Source: Streptomyces anulatus
GTDB lineage: Bacteria > Actinomycetota > Actinomycetes > Streptomycetales > Streptomycetaceae
Assembly: GCF_014650675.1 (NCBI RefSeq)
Contig: NZ_BMVK01000003.1
Location: 620,001-684,000, forward strand
Length of the DNA: 64,000 nucleotides
Direction: 5' to 3'
Made by a program: the position numbers and the translations under genes. How positions within the stretch are numbered: position 1 is the first letter of the stretch; every line of letters starts with the position of its first letter. This document shows positions 50,853 through 61,007 of the stretch, one piece after another. The notes under the pieces were generated by a model. That model was given only the letters and a program-made list of their open reading frames with translations, searched no databases and was not told where the DNA came from.

Positions 50853-52195
50853 CGTTCCTCCGGGAGGACGGAAGGGGTGGCGGAAGGTTCGGGGGACGGT
50901 GCGAGGCGGCCGTTCGTATCCGGGCGGGCCGTGAGCGGCACCGTCGCCGTCACCCGGAAGAGATCGTCCCCGACGGCTCCGGCGCTGAGCGATCCGCCGA
51001 GCGCGCCGAGCCGCACCCGCAGCCCGGCCAGGCCCGAACCGCCGCCGTCGTCGCCGTCCGCGCCGCCGAGCGGGCGGGTGGCGCCGGCCCCGTCGTTCTC
51101 GACCTCCAGGACCACCGCGTCCCGCGTCCGCGCGAGCCGGATCCAGCAGTGGCGCGGGTCGCCGTGGCGCAGGACGTTCGTCGCGGTCTCGCGCACCACC
51201 CAGCCGAGTGCGGCCTGGACGGCGGCAGGTGCCCCGATGCCGGCCGGGCCGTCCGCGCCCTCGACGGTGCAGGTGATTCCGGCGGCCTGCAACACGCCCT
51301 GCGCGCCCATGAGTTCGGTGGGCAGGTCGGCCTCCCGGTAGCCGCGTACGACATCGCGGACCTCCTGCTGGGAGGCGCGGGCGATCCGCTGCACCTCGAC
51401 CATCTGGTCCATGGCCGCGGGGTTCCCGCGCTGGGCCAGCTCCACGGCCAGCTCGCTCTTCAGGGCGATCACCGACAGGTTCCTGCCGAGCACGTCGTGC
51501 ATGTCCCGGCCGAACCGCAGCCGCTCCTCCGCCACCGCGAGCCGGGCCTGCATGTCCCGCGCCTCCTCCGCCTGCCACATCACGGACAGGCTCCAGACGC
51601 TGGGCCGGGCCGAGACGAGCACCAGCAGGGTGACGACGACCAGCGAGACGAACGCTCCGAACAGCAGCCCGCCCGGCACGCCCACGGCCGCCAGGAGCGC
51701 CACGACGGCCACCGAGAAGGCGGCGGCGTGGAGCAGGAACCTCCGGACCGGGACGATCAAGACGTACGGGATGGCGAACGCCACGGGCAGGTCCAGCACC
51801 AGCAGCACGAGCCCCTCCTCCTTCACGCCTCCCACCGCCGCGAGTGCCACCAGGAGGCCGGTCATCAGCACCTGGAGCGCGACGGGCAGGCGCAACCGCC
51901 CCGGAGGGAACGGCTCCGTCCCCCGGTAGTCGTCGAAGGCGGGGGTCAGATTCCGGTTGCTCAGCACGGACTGGGCGATGTTGGCGGCGAGGAACGCCCC
52001 TCCCAGGGCCATCGCCACCGGTCCCTCGTCCAGGGTCTCGCCGAGCGGCAGCAGCCCCCAGGACACCGCGAAGAACCAGGTGATCGAGCAGAGCGTCAAC
52101 CGGGTGTAGAGGTCGATGCGCTCCAGCTTGCTGCGCTCGTGCCAGCCGCGCCGCCAGCCCCGTACCCGACCGATCACACCCCTCAGTCCCTTCAT
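50849..52195 (-). CDS. DesK/NarL-type sensor histidine kinase
   Basis: A 448-aa kinase. Five to six hydrophobic helices lie in the first 190 residues. The HisKA_3 helix contains RFGRDMHDVLGRNLSVIAL with the acceptor His near residue 220; the ATPase domain at the C-terminus includes TNVLRHGDPRHCWI and GLAGLRVRLGALGG. ATG 52195 was chosen over an upstream start because it lies one base after the permease stop (at 52197). Membrane-only sensing fits DesK-like kinases that respond to lipid state or cell-envelope drugs, which suits its ABC exporter partner. Confidence 0.92.
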   Translation of the reverse strand: MKGLRGVIGRVRGWRRGWHERSKLERIDLYTRLTLCSITWFFAVSWGLLPLGETLDEGPVAMALGGAFLAANIAQSVLSNRNLTPAFDDYRGTEPFPPGRLRLPVALQVLMTGLLVALAAVGGVKEEGLVLLVLDLPVAFAIPYVLIVPVRRFLLHAAAFSVAVVALLAAVGVPGGLLFGAFVSLVVVTLLVLVSARPSVWSLSVMWQAEEARDMQARLAVAEERLRFGRDMHDVLGRNLSVIALKSELAVELAQRGNPAAMDQMVEVQRIARASQQEVRDVVRGYREADLPTELMGAQGVLQAAGITCTVEGADGPAGIGAPAAVQAALGWVVRETATNVLRHGDPRHCWIRLARTRDAVVLEVENDGAGATRPLGGADGDDGGGSGLAGLRVRLGALGGSLSAGAVGDDLFRVTATVPLTARPDTNGRLAPSPEPSATPSVLPEER

Positions 52196-52196
52196 G

Positions 52197-53018
52197 TCAG
52201 CCGCGCGGGTCCCAGCGGAACCACCGTCGCACAGCAAACACGCCGAAAGCTGTCCAGGCCAGCGCGGTCACCCCGGCCGTGAACAGGTCGCCGCTCTCCA
52301 CACCGCCGAGCCAGCCGTGCCGGATCAGGGTCATCACGCCCGTCATCGGCAGCAGTTCCAGCACGGAGGCCAGCTTGTCCGGGAACACCGCGAGCGGGAT
52401 GAACAGTCCGGAGCCGAACATCGAGACGAAGAACAGCGGCAGGGTGGTGAGCTGCGAGGTCTGCACCGTCCGGGTGATCGCGGTGGTCGCCGCCGCCAGG
52501 GCGGACATCAGGACGAACCCCAGCAGCAGTCCGGCCAGCAGGAGGTCGGGGCGGTGCGGGGCGCTCAGGTCGAAGGCGATCGCGCCGGCCACCACCAGCA
52601 GCACGCACTGGGCGAGCGCCAGCGCGACGGACGGCAGCGCGGTGCCGATGAGGATCTCGCGGTCGGAGATCTCGCCGGTGCGCAGCCGCTTCAGGACGAG
52701 TTCCTCGCGCCGGGCGACGTACGCGGAGACGAGGTTCATGTAGACGACCTGGACGAGCACCATGCCGATGCCGCCGGTCAGGGTGGCGCCCGCGACGGTG
52801 AGCCCGGTGCCGCCGAGGTCGATCTGTTCGAGCGAGGACCGCATCGCGAAGATCATCGTGATGGGCAGCAGCAGGGCCACGACGATCGCGGTCCGGTTGC
52901 GCAGCAGGAGGATCAGCTCGGCGCGGCCGAGGGCGGTCAGCCGCCGGGCCACGGCCGCCGTGCCCGTGGGGGAGCCGGCGGGCGTCCGGTCGCGGAGGGG
53001 GGTCGTGGTGGTCGTCAT
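52197..53018 (-). CDS. ABC-2 type transporter permease
   Basis: A 273-aa membrane protein with about six hydrophobic helices (for example IVVALLLPITMIF, LLLAGLLLGFVLMSALAAA, FFVSMFGSGLFIPLAVF). It has the typical ABC-2 arrangement of a cytosolic N-terminus and the conserved E(L)VLKRLRTGEIS coupling helix near residue 115. ATG 53018 overlaps the ATPase stop by 4 nt. It pairs with the ATPase upstream, probably as a drug or lipid exporter. Confidence 0.9.
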   Translation of the reverse strand: MTTTTTPLRDRTPAGSPTGTAAVARRLTALGRAELILLLRNRTAIVVALLLPITMIFAMRSSLEQIDLGGTGLTVAGATLTGGIGMVLVQVVYMNLVSAYVARREELVLKRLRTGEISDREILIGTALPSVALALAQCVLLVVAGAIAFDLSAPHRPDLLLAGLLLGFVLMSALAAATTAITRTVQTSQLTTLPLFFVSMFGSGLFIPLAVFPDKLASVLELLPMTGVMTLIRHGWLGGVESGDLFTAGVTALAWTAFGVFAVRRWFRWDPRG

Positions 53019-54022
53019 GCCGTCACCTTCTTCGTGGAGCCGGAGCGGGTGGAGCGGTCCGGGACCTGGCGCGGGTCCTGGTCCCGGGGCGCGTGCCGGG
53101 TCTTCGCGATGTCGAGGAACGCCTCTTCCAGGGAGGCGGAGCGGGCGTCGAGGCCGTGCAGCCGTACGCCGGACTCCCGGGCCCACTCCAGGAGTTCGTG
53201 CAGCGTCTCCTGGAGGGAGGGGGTGCGGATCTCGACCCGGGACCCTTCCGCCGCGGCCCGCAGGGAGAGCGGGAGGTGCGCCGCCGGCACGGCCTCGGGC
53301 AGCACGAACCTGATCCGGGCGGGCTGCTGCGCCGTCACTTCGGCGATGGTCCCGGTCGTCACGATCCTCCCCTGATGCATGATCGCCAGGCGGTCCGCGA
53401 GCGCCTCGGCCTCCTCCAGGTAGTGCGTGGTCAGCAGCACGGTCGTGCCGTTGTCCCGCAGCGCCCGGACGAGCTCCCAGGTCTCCTGCCGGCCCTCGGC
53501 GTCCAGCCCGGTCGTCGGCTCGTCGAGGAAGAGCACCTCGGGCCGGGACGTCAGGGCGAGCGCCAGGTCGAGGCGGCGCTTCTCACCGCCGGACAGCTGC
53601 TTGACCCGCACGTTTCCCCGGCCGGTCAGGCCCACCATCTCCAGGGCCTCGCCGGCCGGGCGTGCGCCGGTGGTGCAGGCCGACCACATGCGTACGGTCT
53701 CCATGACCGTGAGGTCGGAGGGGAAGCCGCCTTCCTGGAGCATCACCCCGGTACGGGGGCGGACGGCGGCGCGTTCGCGGTACGGGTCGTGGCCGAGGAC
53801 GCGCACCGTGCCGCCGGTCGGCGGCGCCAGGCCTTCGAGGAGTTCCACGGTGGAGGTCTTGCCCGCGCCGTTCGTCCCGAGCAGGGCGAACAGTTCGCCG
53901 CGGGCCACGGAGAAGGAGATCCCGGACACGGCCTCGAATCCGCCGGCGTAACGGCGCCGGACCTCGTTCGCCTCGATCACGGGACCGTCCGCGCGGTCGC
54001 TGAGAATGTCGTCGCTGGTCAT
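53015..54022 (-). CDS. ABC transporter ATP-binding protein
   Basis: A 335-aa ATPase with Walker A GTNGAGKTST (near residue 52), Q-loop, signature LSGGEKRR (near 155), Walker B VLFLDEPTTGLD (near 175) and H-loop THYLEE. A C-terminal extension (about 230-335) is typical of drug-export ATPases. It is the first gene of a four-gene operon (ATPase, permease, kinase, regulator), all overlapping or within a base of each other. The kinase/regulator pair likely controls the exporter. Confidence 0.94.
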   Translation of the reverse strand: MTSDDILSDRADGPVIEANEVRRRYAGGFEAVSGISFSVARGELFALLGTNGAGKTSTVELLEGLAPPTGGTVRVLGHDPYRERAAVRPRTGVMLQEGGFPSDLTVMETVRMWSACTTGARPAGEALEMVGLTGRGNVRVKQLSGGEKRRLDLALALTSRPEVLFLDEPTTGLDAEGRQETWELVRALRDNGTTVLLTTHYLEEAEALADRLAIMHQGRIVTTGTIAEVTAQQPARIRFVLPEAVPAAHLPLSLRAAAEGSRVEIRTPSLQETLHELLEWARESGVRLHGLDARSASLEEAFLDIAKTRHAPRDQDPRQVPDRSTRSGSTKKVTA

Positions 54023-54129
54023 GCTTCAAGGTTTCCGCCGGAACCGGCCCGCGAGCAGTGCGCGCTGTCATCACTGCTCATGACAAACCTCATGAGGGCG
54101 GCAGGGGACGAGCGAGGCGGGAGCACGAC

Positions 54130-54160
54130 AAAGGCCCCGACCGGGAAGGTCGGGGCCTTT
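54130..54160 (-). terminator. Terminator after the second tRNA-Gly
   Basis: A perfect 13-bp inverted repeat (AAAGGCCCCGACC / GGTCGGGGCCTTT) with a GGGAA loop, 7 bp from the 3' end of the tRNA-Gly on the minus strand. The GC core with flanking A and T runs is a good rho-independent terminator. Confidence 0.9.
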
Positions 54161-54167
54161 GATGCTG

Positions 54168-54240
54168 AGCGGACGACCAGGTTCGAACTGGCGACCTCAA
54201 CCTTGGCAAGGTTGCGCTCTACCAACTGAGCTACGTCCGC
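54168..54240 (-). tRNA. tRNA-Gly (GCC), copy 2
   Basis: A 73-nt cloverleaf with the same sequence as 50136-50208. Identity extends a few bases each side (AGCGGACG to CCGCAGTGC, about 79 bp). The second copy lies 4.0 kb from the first in the same direction. Confidence 0.95.
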
Positions 54241-54319
54241 AGTGCAGCCACTCGGCTTTCACCGGTGGAGCGAGCACTACTCTACCTGATCCAACGAAGT
54301 GGTCCGAAGAGTCGTGCAG

Positions 54320-54391
54320 AGCGGGTGACAGGAATTGCACACTGCGCCTTCCCCCTGGAAGGGGGATGTTCTACTACTGAACTACACCCGC
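54320..54391 (-). tRNA. tRNA-Gly (TCC)
   Basis: A 72-nt cloverleaf on the minus strand: acceptor GCGGGTG/CACCCGC, D-arm GTTCAGTAGTAGAAC, anticodon loop CTTCCAG (anticodon TCC), T-loop GCAATTC. Together with the two GCC copies it forms a glycine tRNA cluster. Confidence 0.93.
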
Positions 54392-54620
54392 ACGCTGCGT
54401 GGGATTCGGCTTTGCGGCCTCGCCCCTCGGCGTGCTCCAGACTCTAGCCGACCTGCAGGGGTGTCGCGCAAGTCGGCTCCCCGCGGGCCCCGCGGGACGG
54501 GTCCCCGGACCCGGCCGACGGGGCGTCCGGGGCCGCCTGACGGAGCGTCCGGTTTCCCGGGTCGCACGGCCCGCCGACGCCCGGCGGGCCGCCCGGTCCG
54601 TCCGGCCGGACCGCCGCGGC

Positions 54621-54956
54621 TCACCCCGCCGCGTCGAACGCCTCGTAGACCTTCTTCGGGATGCGGCCCCGGGCCGGCACCTCCATCCGGTGCGAGCGGG
54701 CCCAGGCGCGGACGGCCGCCGGGTCCGGGGCGAGGGAGGTGTGGTGGTACGTCGTGGGCGTCCTGCCGTGCTTGCTGGCATTTGTCTGCTTTCGACCGGC
54801 GGCCACGTAAGGAGCCAGGGTCTTCCGCAGTTTCTTCGCGTTGGCGGGATTGAGGTCGATCTCGTACGTCTTCCCGTCCAGGGCGAAGGTCACCGTTTCC
54901 GCCGCCGCTCCCCCGTCGATGTCGTCGGAGAGTGTCACCACTACGCGCTGAGCCAC
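54621..54956 (-). CDS. lsrL: Lsr2-family nucleoid protein
   Basis: A 111-aa Lsr2-type protein. N-terminal beta dimerisation domain (AQRVVVTLSDDIDGG, residues 2-16, then TVTFALDGKTYEIDL). C-terminal DNA-binding domain holds the AT-hook-like core VPARGRIPKKVYEAF with the family's RGR motif (residues about 94-108). Lsr2 binds AT-rich DNA minor grooves and silences xenogeneic genes. The purS-linked position matches the Streptomyces paralogue called LsrL as I recall. GTG 54956 follows GGAAAGGA. Confidence 0.88.
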   Translation of the reverse strand: MAQRVVVTLSDDIDGGAAAETVTFALDGKTYEIDLNPANAKKLRKTLAPYVAAGRKQTNASKHGRTPTTYHHTSLAPDPAAVRAWARSHRMEVPARGRIPKKVYEAFDAAG

Positions 54957-55151
54957 GGATATCGGTCCTTTCCTACGGCACCGGCGCGTGTCGCGTGCGC
55001 GGATGCCTGCCTTCCGGCTGCCAGGCGGGCGGATGTGGATCGACGAGATGTCGACTTTCCGTTGTCGCCGGGGCAATGTTGCTTTCCCCGGTAATCATTT
55101 GTACAGCGGTGGGTGCCGCATTGTGAAGCCCAGCCAATTACATCCGCGTGT

Positions 55152-55173
55152 CCGTGTGCAATCCGTGTGCAAT
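55152..55173. repeat. 11-bp tandem repeat in the lsrL-purS intergenic region
   Basis: CCGTGTGCAAT occurs twice head to tail. Tandem sites in a divergent promoter region suggest a cooperatively bound regulator, but its identity is open. Confidence 0.6.
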
Positions 55174-55271
55174 CCGGACGCGATTTTTCCAGACCTTTTC
55201 CCGCACGGTGTCGCGGCCGATATCTCGGCGTGATCTGCGCAGGGCGCCCGCCGTGTCCGTCCCGCCCGATA

Positions 55272-55304
55272 TCTACCCGCGTAGAAATTTTGGCCAGGTA
55301 CGCT
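55272..55304 (+). promoter_or_regulatory. Candidate purS promoter and operator
   Basis: The -10 element TACGCT (55299-55304) is oriented toward purS, about 70 bp from its start. An inverted repeat TCTAC-N4-GTAGA overlaps the place of the -35 element, where a purine repressor could bind. Both are pattern matches only. Confidence 0.4.
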
Positions 55305-55376
55305 GAGTGGACCCGCGGGGGTCTGGGGAACCCCCCGGAGAGACAGCCGCACCACACCACCACACCGGGAGTGCCA

Positions 55377-55628
55377 GTGGCACGCGTCGTAGTCGACGTC
55401 ATGCTCAAGCCCGAGATCCTCGACCCGCAGGGACAGGCGGTGCAGCGTGCACTGCCCCGTCTCGGCTTCGAGGGAATCGCGGACGTTCGTCAGGGAAAGC
55501 GTTTCGAGCTGGAGGTCGAGGGGCCGGTCGACGACGCCGCCCTCGCCCGTATTAACGAGCTGGCCGAGACGTTCCTCGCCAACACCGTCATCGAGGACTT
55601 CGTCGTGAAGGTGGAGGAGGAGAAGTGA
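55377..55628 (+). CDS. purS: Phosphoribosylformylglycinamidine synthase subunit PurS
   Basis: An 83-aa bridge subunit that holds the PurL/PurQ complex together in the FGAM synthase of Gram-positive bacteria. The alpha/beta pattern with [20 protein letters not shown] at the N-terminus is diagnostic. GTG 55377 was picked because GGGAG lies five bases before it; GTG 55371 is a second choice. It overlaps purQ by 4 nt (GTGA). Confidence 0.94.
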   Translation: MARVVVDVMLKPEILDPQGQAVQRALPRLGFEGIADVRQGKRFELEVEGPVDDAALARINELAETFLANTVIEDFVVKVEEEK

Positions 55629-56301
55629 CCACCCGTATCGGCGTCGTCACTTTTCCCGGCACCCTCGACGATCAGGACGCCCTGCGCGCCGTCCGGATCG
55701 CGGGCGCCGAGCCCGTATCCCTGTGGCACCGGGACAAGGACCTGCACCAGGTCGACGCGGTCGTCCTGGCGGGCGGTTTCTCCTACGGGGACTACCTCCG
55801 TGCCGGCGCGATTTCCCGCTTCTCGCCGGTCATGGAAACCCTCATCGAGCAGGCGAAGGCCGGTATGCCGGTCCTCGGCATCTGCAACGGCTTCCAGATC
55901 CTGACCGAGGCGCACCTGCTGCCCGGCGCGATGCTGCGCAACAACCACCTCCACTTCATCTGCCGCGACCAGACGCTGCGGGTGGAGAACGCGGAGACCG
56001 CCTGGACCTCGGACTACAGCGCCGGCCAGGAGATCAGGGTCCCGCTCAAGAACATGGACGGCCGGTACACCGCCGACGAGCACACGCTCGACGAGCTGGA
56101 GGCCGAGGGCCGTGTCGCCTTCCGCTACCTGGACGGCAACCCCAACGGCTCGCTCCGCGACATCGCGGGCATCACCAACGCCGCGGGCAACATCGTCGGC
56201 CTGATGCCGCACCCGGAGCACGCCGTGGAGCCGCTCATCGGCACCGGCCGCACCGACGGCCTCGGTTTCTTCACCTCGATCATCAAGAAGCTGGTCAACG
56301 C

Positions 56302-56305
<4 letters not shown>
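55625..56305 (+). CDS. purQ: Phosphoribosylformylglycinamidine synthase subunit PurQ
   Basis: A 226-aa class I glutamine amidotransferase that makes ammonia for PurL. The nucleophile Cys lies in VLGICNGFQ (near residue 86), and the His/Glu of the triad are in MPHPEHAVE near the C-terminus. GTG 55625 overlaps purS and the stop overlaps purL (ATGA), so the three subunits are coupled. Confidence 0.97.
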
Positions 56306-58551
<2,246 letters not shown>

Positions 58552-58573
58552 GCCGCGCGCCGACCGGCGTTCT

Positions 58574-58610
58574 CGAAGCCCCCGCCCGGATCATCCGGGC
58601 GGGGGCTTCG
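58574..58610 (+). terminator. Terminator of the purSQL operon
   Basis: A 17-bp perfect inverted repeat (CGAAGCCCCCGCCCGGA and complement) with a TCA loop, 22 bp after the purL stop codon. Confidence 0.9.
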
Positions 58611-58649
58611 GCCTTTCCCGTCCCCCTGACGGACATCGCTTGTCAGAGA

Positions 58650-58665
58650 TTACGTAATTACGTAA
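58650..58665. promoter_or_regulatory. 16-bp perfect palindrome, likely autoregulatory operator
   Basis: TTACGTAATTACGTAA is a perfect palindrome made of two TTACGTAA halves, each itself palindromic. It sits 10 bp before the start codon of the HTH regulator. It is strikingly AT-rich for this genome and overlaps the expected -10/start region, so binding would block transcription. Confidence 0.75.
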
Positions 58666-58675
58666 GGTTGGTGTC

Positions 58676-59182
58676 ATGGAGCTGGAGCAGCGGGTCGCCG
58701 AGCTGGAGAGGCGGCTCACGGCCCTGGAGCGGCAGGACCCCGGGTCCCCCCGCCTGGGCGACGGCGACTTCTGGGCGTTGGACGGGTTGAAACACCAGCT
58801 TGCCGAGGTCGGGGAGGCCGCCGCCGACGGGGGAGTCCTCTACACGGGCTCGGTACGGCTGCCCACCGGCGAGAGTTACGAATGGCAGTACGGCGCCCTC
58901 ACCGAGGCCCTGGTCGACGGGGACTGGGCGGACGCCGCCGAGTCGTTCGCCGCGCTCGGCCACCCGGTCCGGCTGCGCCTGCTCCGCGAGATCCTCGGCG
59001 GCCTGAGGACGGCCGCCGAACTGGCCGCGCTCGACGAGGTCGGCACCACCGGCCAGATCTACCACCACCTGCGTCAGCTGACCGGCGCGGGCTGGCTGCA
59101 CGCGGCCGGCCGGGGCCGGTACGAGATTCCGCCGGTCCGGGTGGTGCCGCTGCTGGTGGTGCTCACGGCGGCGCGGCCCTGA
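58676..59182 (+). CDS. ArsR-type winged-helix regulator
   Basis: A 168-aa regulator with an N-terminal coiled coil (residues 1-20, heptad-like Leu/Glu) and an ArsR/GntR-like winged helix in the C-terminal half: SFAALGHPVRLRLLREILGG, then AELAALDEVGTTGQIYHHLRQLTGAGWL. No metal-binding Cys cluster is seen, so it is not a typical metal sensor. It likely binds the palindrome at 58650-58665 and controls itself and the following M23 peptidase, 31 bp downstream. Confidence 0.8.
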   Translation: MELEQRVAELERRLTALERQDPGSPRLGDGDFWALDGLKHQLAEVGEAAADGGVLYTGSVRLPTGESYEWQYGALTEALVDGDWADAAESFAALGHPVRLRLLREILGGLRTAAELAALDEVGTTGQIYHHLRQLTGAGWLHAAGRGRYEIPPVRVVPLLVVLTAARP

Positions 59183-59213
59183 AGCCGAAGCCAACGGGAA
59201 AACAGGGGGAAAC

Positions 59214-60101
59214 ATGACTGTCCGCACAGCCGTCGCGAGGGCCCTGCGCCTGTCCTGGGCGGTCCTGATCGCGCTGATGATCAGCGAGTTCGTCACGGAT
59301 CTGCCCGGACCCGGGTGGGCGACCACGCTGCTGCCCGCCTCGGTCGTTCTCGTCCTCATGGTGGCGGCGATGACCCTGCAGGTCCGGGCCGCCGCCCCCC
59401 GGGGCGAGCCGCGGCCCCCGGTCGAGGTCGACCCGCCGGTGACCGGGCGCTGGACGGCCCTGAACAGCCCGGCGGACAAGGTGCCGAGCCACGGGACGCA
59501 CGTGTACGGGCAGACGTACGCGATCGACATCGTGGCCGAGCCGGAGACGGAGGAGGGCGGGGCCACGGCCCGTCCGCCGTTCCGCATCCTCTGGCCGGTC
59601 GTGCGCCGCAACCGCGACTTCCCGGCCTTCGGCGCCCCGCTGCTCGCGGTGGCCGACGCCACGGTCGTCCGGGCGAGCGACGGCCAGCGTGACCACCTGA
59701 GCCGCAACTCCCTGCCCGCCCTCGCCTACCTGATGCTCATCGAGGCCAATGTCCGCTCGATCCTCGGCGCGCACCGGATCATCGGCAACCACGTGATCCT
59801 CGACCTCGGCGAGGGCACGTTCGCCGTCTACGCCCATGTGCAGCGCGGCTCGCTCCGGGTGAAGGCCGGGGACACGGTCCGCGCCGGGCAGCGGCTCGGG
59901 AGGGTGGGCAACTCCGGCAACACCACCGAACCGCACCTCCACTTCCACCTGATGGACGGCCCCGACCCGGACTCCGCCCGGGGTGTCCCGTTCACCTGGC
60001 GGGGCGTCGGAGTCCCGGCGAACGGCGAGACGTTCACGGTCGGTGAGCAGGTCGGTGAGCAGGTCGGGGAACATGTCGAGGGGCAGGCCGCGGAGGCCTG
60101 A
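59214..60101 (+). CDS. Membrane-anchored M23-family peptidase
   Basis: A 295-aa protein with two N-terminal hydrophobic helices (about residues 12-32 and 38-58) and an M23 (LytM-like) domain near 90-270. Zinc ligands are visible as SHGTHVYGQTYAIDI (His and Asp) and HLHFHLMD (HxH). AVYAHVQRGSLRV and RVGNSGNT are further family motifs. The lipid-facing helices suggest a membrane-tethered enzyme that trims peptidoglycan cross-links. The C-terminus carries a 4-residue GEQV repeat. It is co-directional with the ArsR-type regulator. Confidence 0.85.
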   Translation: MTVRTAVARALRLSWAVLIALMISEFVTDLPGPGWATTLLPASVVLVLMVAAMTLQVRAAAPRGEPRPPVEVDPPVTGRWTALNSPADKVPSHGTHVYGQTYAIDIVAEPETEEGGATARPPFRILWPVVRRNRDFPAFGAPLLAVADATVVRASDGQRDHLSRNSLPALAYLMLIEANVRSILGAHRIIGNHVILDLGEGTFAVYAHVQRGSLRVKAGDTVRAGQRLGRVGNSGNTTEPHLHFHLMDGPDPDSARGVPFTWRGVGVPANGETFTVGEQVGEQVGEHVEGQAAEA

Positions 60102-60142
60102 CCCGGGCGGCGATGTCGGTGGGGCCGGTTACTCTCGGCCCC

Positions 60143-60946
60143 ATGCCCCCGGCCAAGAAGCGCCCGCGCGCCCACGACCACCTCAGGACCCGGACGGCGG
60201 TCCTCGCCCAGTTCGCCCATGTCCGTGACGCCGTCGCTGTGTTGACGCCCGACCAGCTCGCCCGGCCGACCCGGCTCGGCGACTGGACGGTGCGCGAGCT
60301 CGTCGCGCACATCGCGATGGGGCTGAGCAGTGTCTCCCGGTCCGTGGACCTTCCGGAACCGCCCGGGCCCAAACCCCAGGTCGCCCTGCTGGAGTGGCCG
60401 GCGGCCCCCGCCGCGCACGCCGCCCGGATCGCCGAGGACGTCGAGGACCTGGCGGCCGCCCGCCCCGACCTCACCACGCTGTTCGAGGAGGCGGAAGCGG
60501 GGTTCGCCGACGCCGTTCCGGCCTCCGGCACGGGGGAGCGCCTGCTGGCCACCCGGATCGGCTCGATGCGGCTGACCGATTACCTGGTCACCCGGACCGT
60601 CGAGCTGATCGTCCACACGGACGACCTGAACGAGGCGCTCGGGCTGGAGATCCCCTACGACCGGCAGGCCCTGGCCGCCTGCACCCGGCTGCTGGCGGAC
60701 GCCCTCGCGGACCGGGCGCCCGGCGGCTCGGTCGAGGTGCGGGTCCCGCCGTTCGCGGTGGTCCAGTGCATCGGCGGACCCAAGCACACCCGGGGCACCC
60801 CGCCCCATGTCGTCGAGACCGGCCCGCTGACCTGGATCCGGCTCGCCACCGGGCGTACGGAGTGGGCGCGGGCCCTGGAGGACGCCGAGGTCAGCGCCAG
60901 CGGGGAGCGGGCGGACCTGGCCGGGCTGCTGCCCCTGATGGGCTGA
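60143..60946 (+). CDS. Maleylpyruvate isomerase-fold (TIGR03083-like) protein
   Basis: A 267-aa protein with the mycothiol-dependent maleylpyruvate isomerase fold: an N-terminal helical domain with LGDWTVRELVAHIAMGL (conserved Trp and His of the metal site) and RLTDYLVTRTVELIVHTDDL (a second His region). A C-terminal sterol-carrier-like part follows. The substrate is unknown; mycothiol dependence is inferred from the family. ATG 60143 is chosen because TACTCT lies 7 bases upstream, pointing to a leaderless transcript; ATG 60113 is an alternative. Confidence 0.8.
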   Translation: MPPAKKRPRAHDHLRTRTAVLAQFAHVRDAVAVLTPDQLARPTRLGDWTVRELVAHIAMGLSSVSRSVDLPEPPGPKPQVALLEWPAAPAAHAARIAEDVEDLAAARPDLTTLFEEAEAGFADAVPASGTGERLLATRIGSMRLTDYLVTRTVELIVHTDDLNEALGLEIPYDRQALAACTRLLADALADRAPGGSVEVRVPPFAVVQCIGGPKHTRGTPPHVVETGPLTWIRLATGRTEWARALEDAEVSASGERADLAGLLPLMG

Positions 60947-61007
60947 GGCGGCCACCGGGAAGCGGAGCGGGCGGAACCGGATCGGCCCCCCGTTCCGTCA
61001 CATCGCC

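Larger units (their letters stand above)
54957..55376. promoter_or_regulatory. Intergenic region between lsrL and purS
   Basis: A 420-bp gap that is unusually AT-rich for the window and must hold two divergent promoters. It contains an 11-bp tandem repeat (55152-55173), an inverted repeat TCTAC-CCGC-GTAGA (55272-55285), and a good -10 box TACGCT (55299-55304) oriented toward purS. No gene is supported inside. Confidence 0.6.

Noticed and set aside
50136-54240. Integrated element using the tRNA-Gly as attachment site
   Set aside because: There is no integrase, recombinase or other mobility gene between the two tRNAs, so I list only the repeat structure and not a mobile element.
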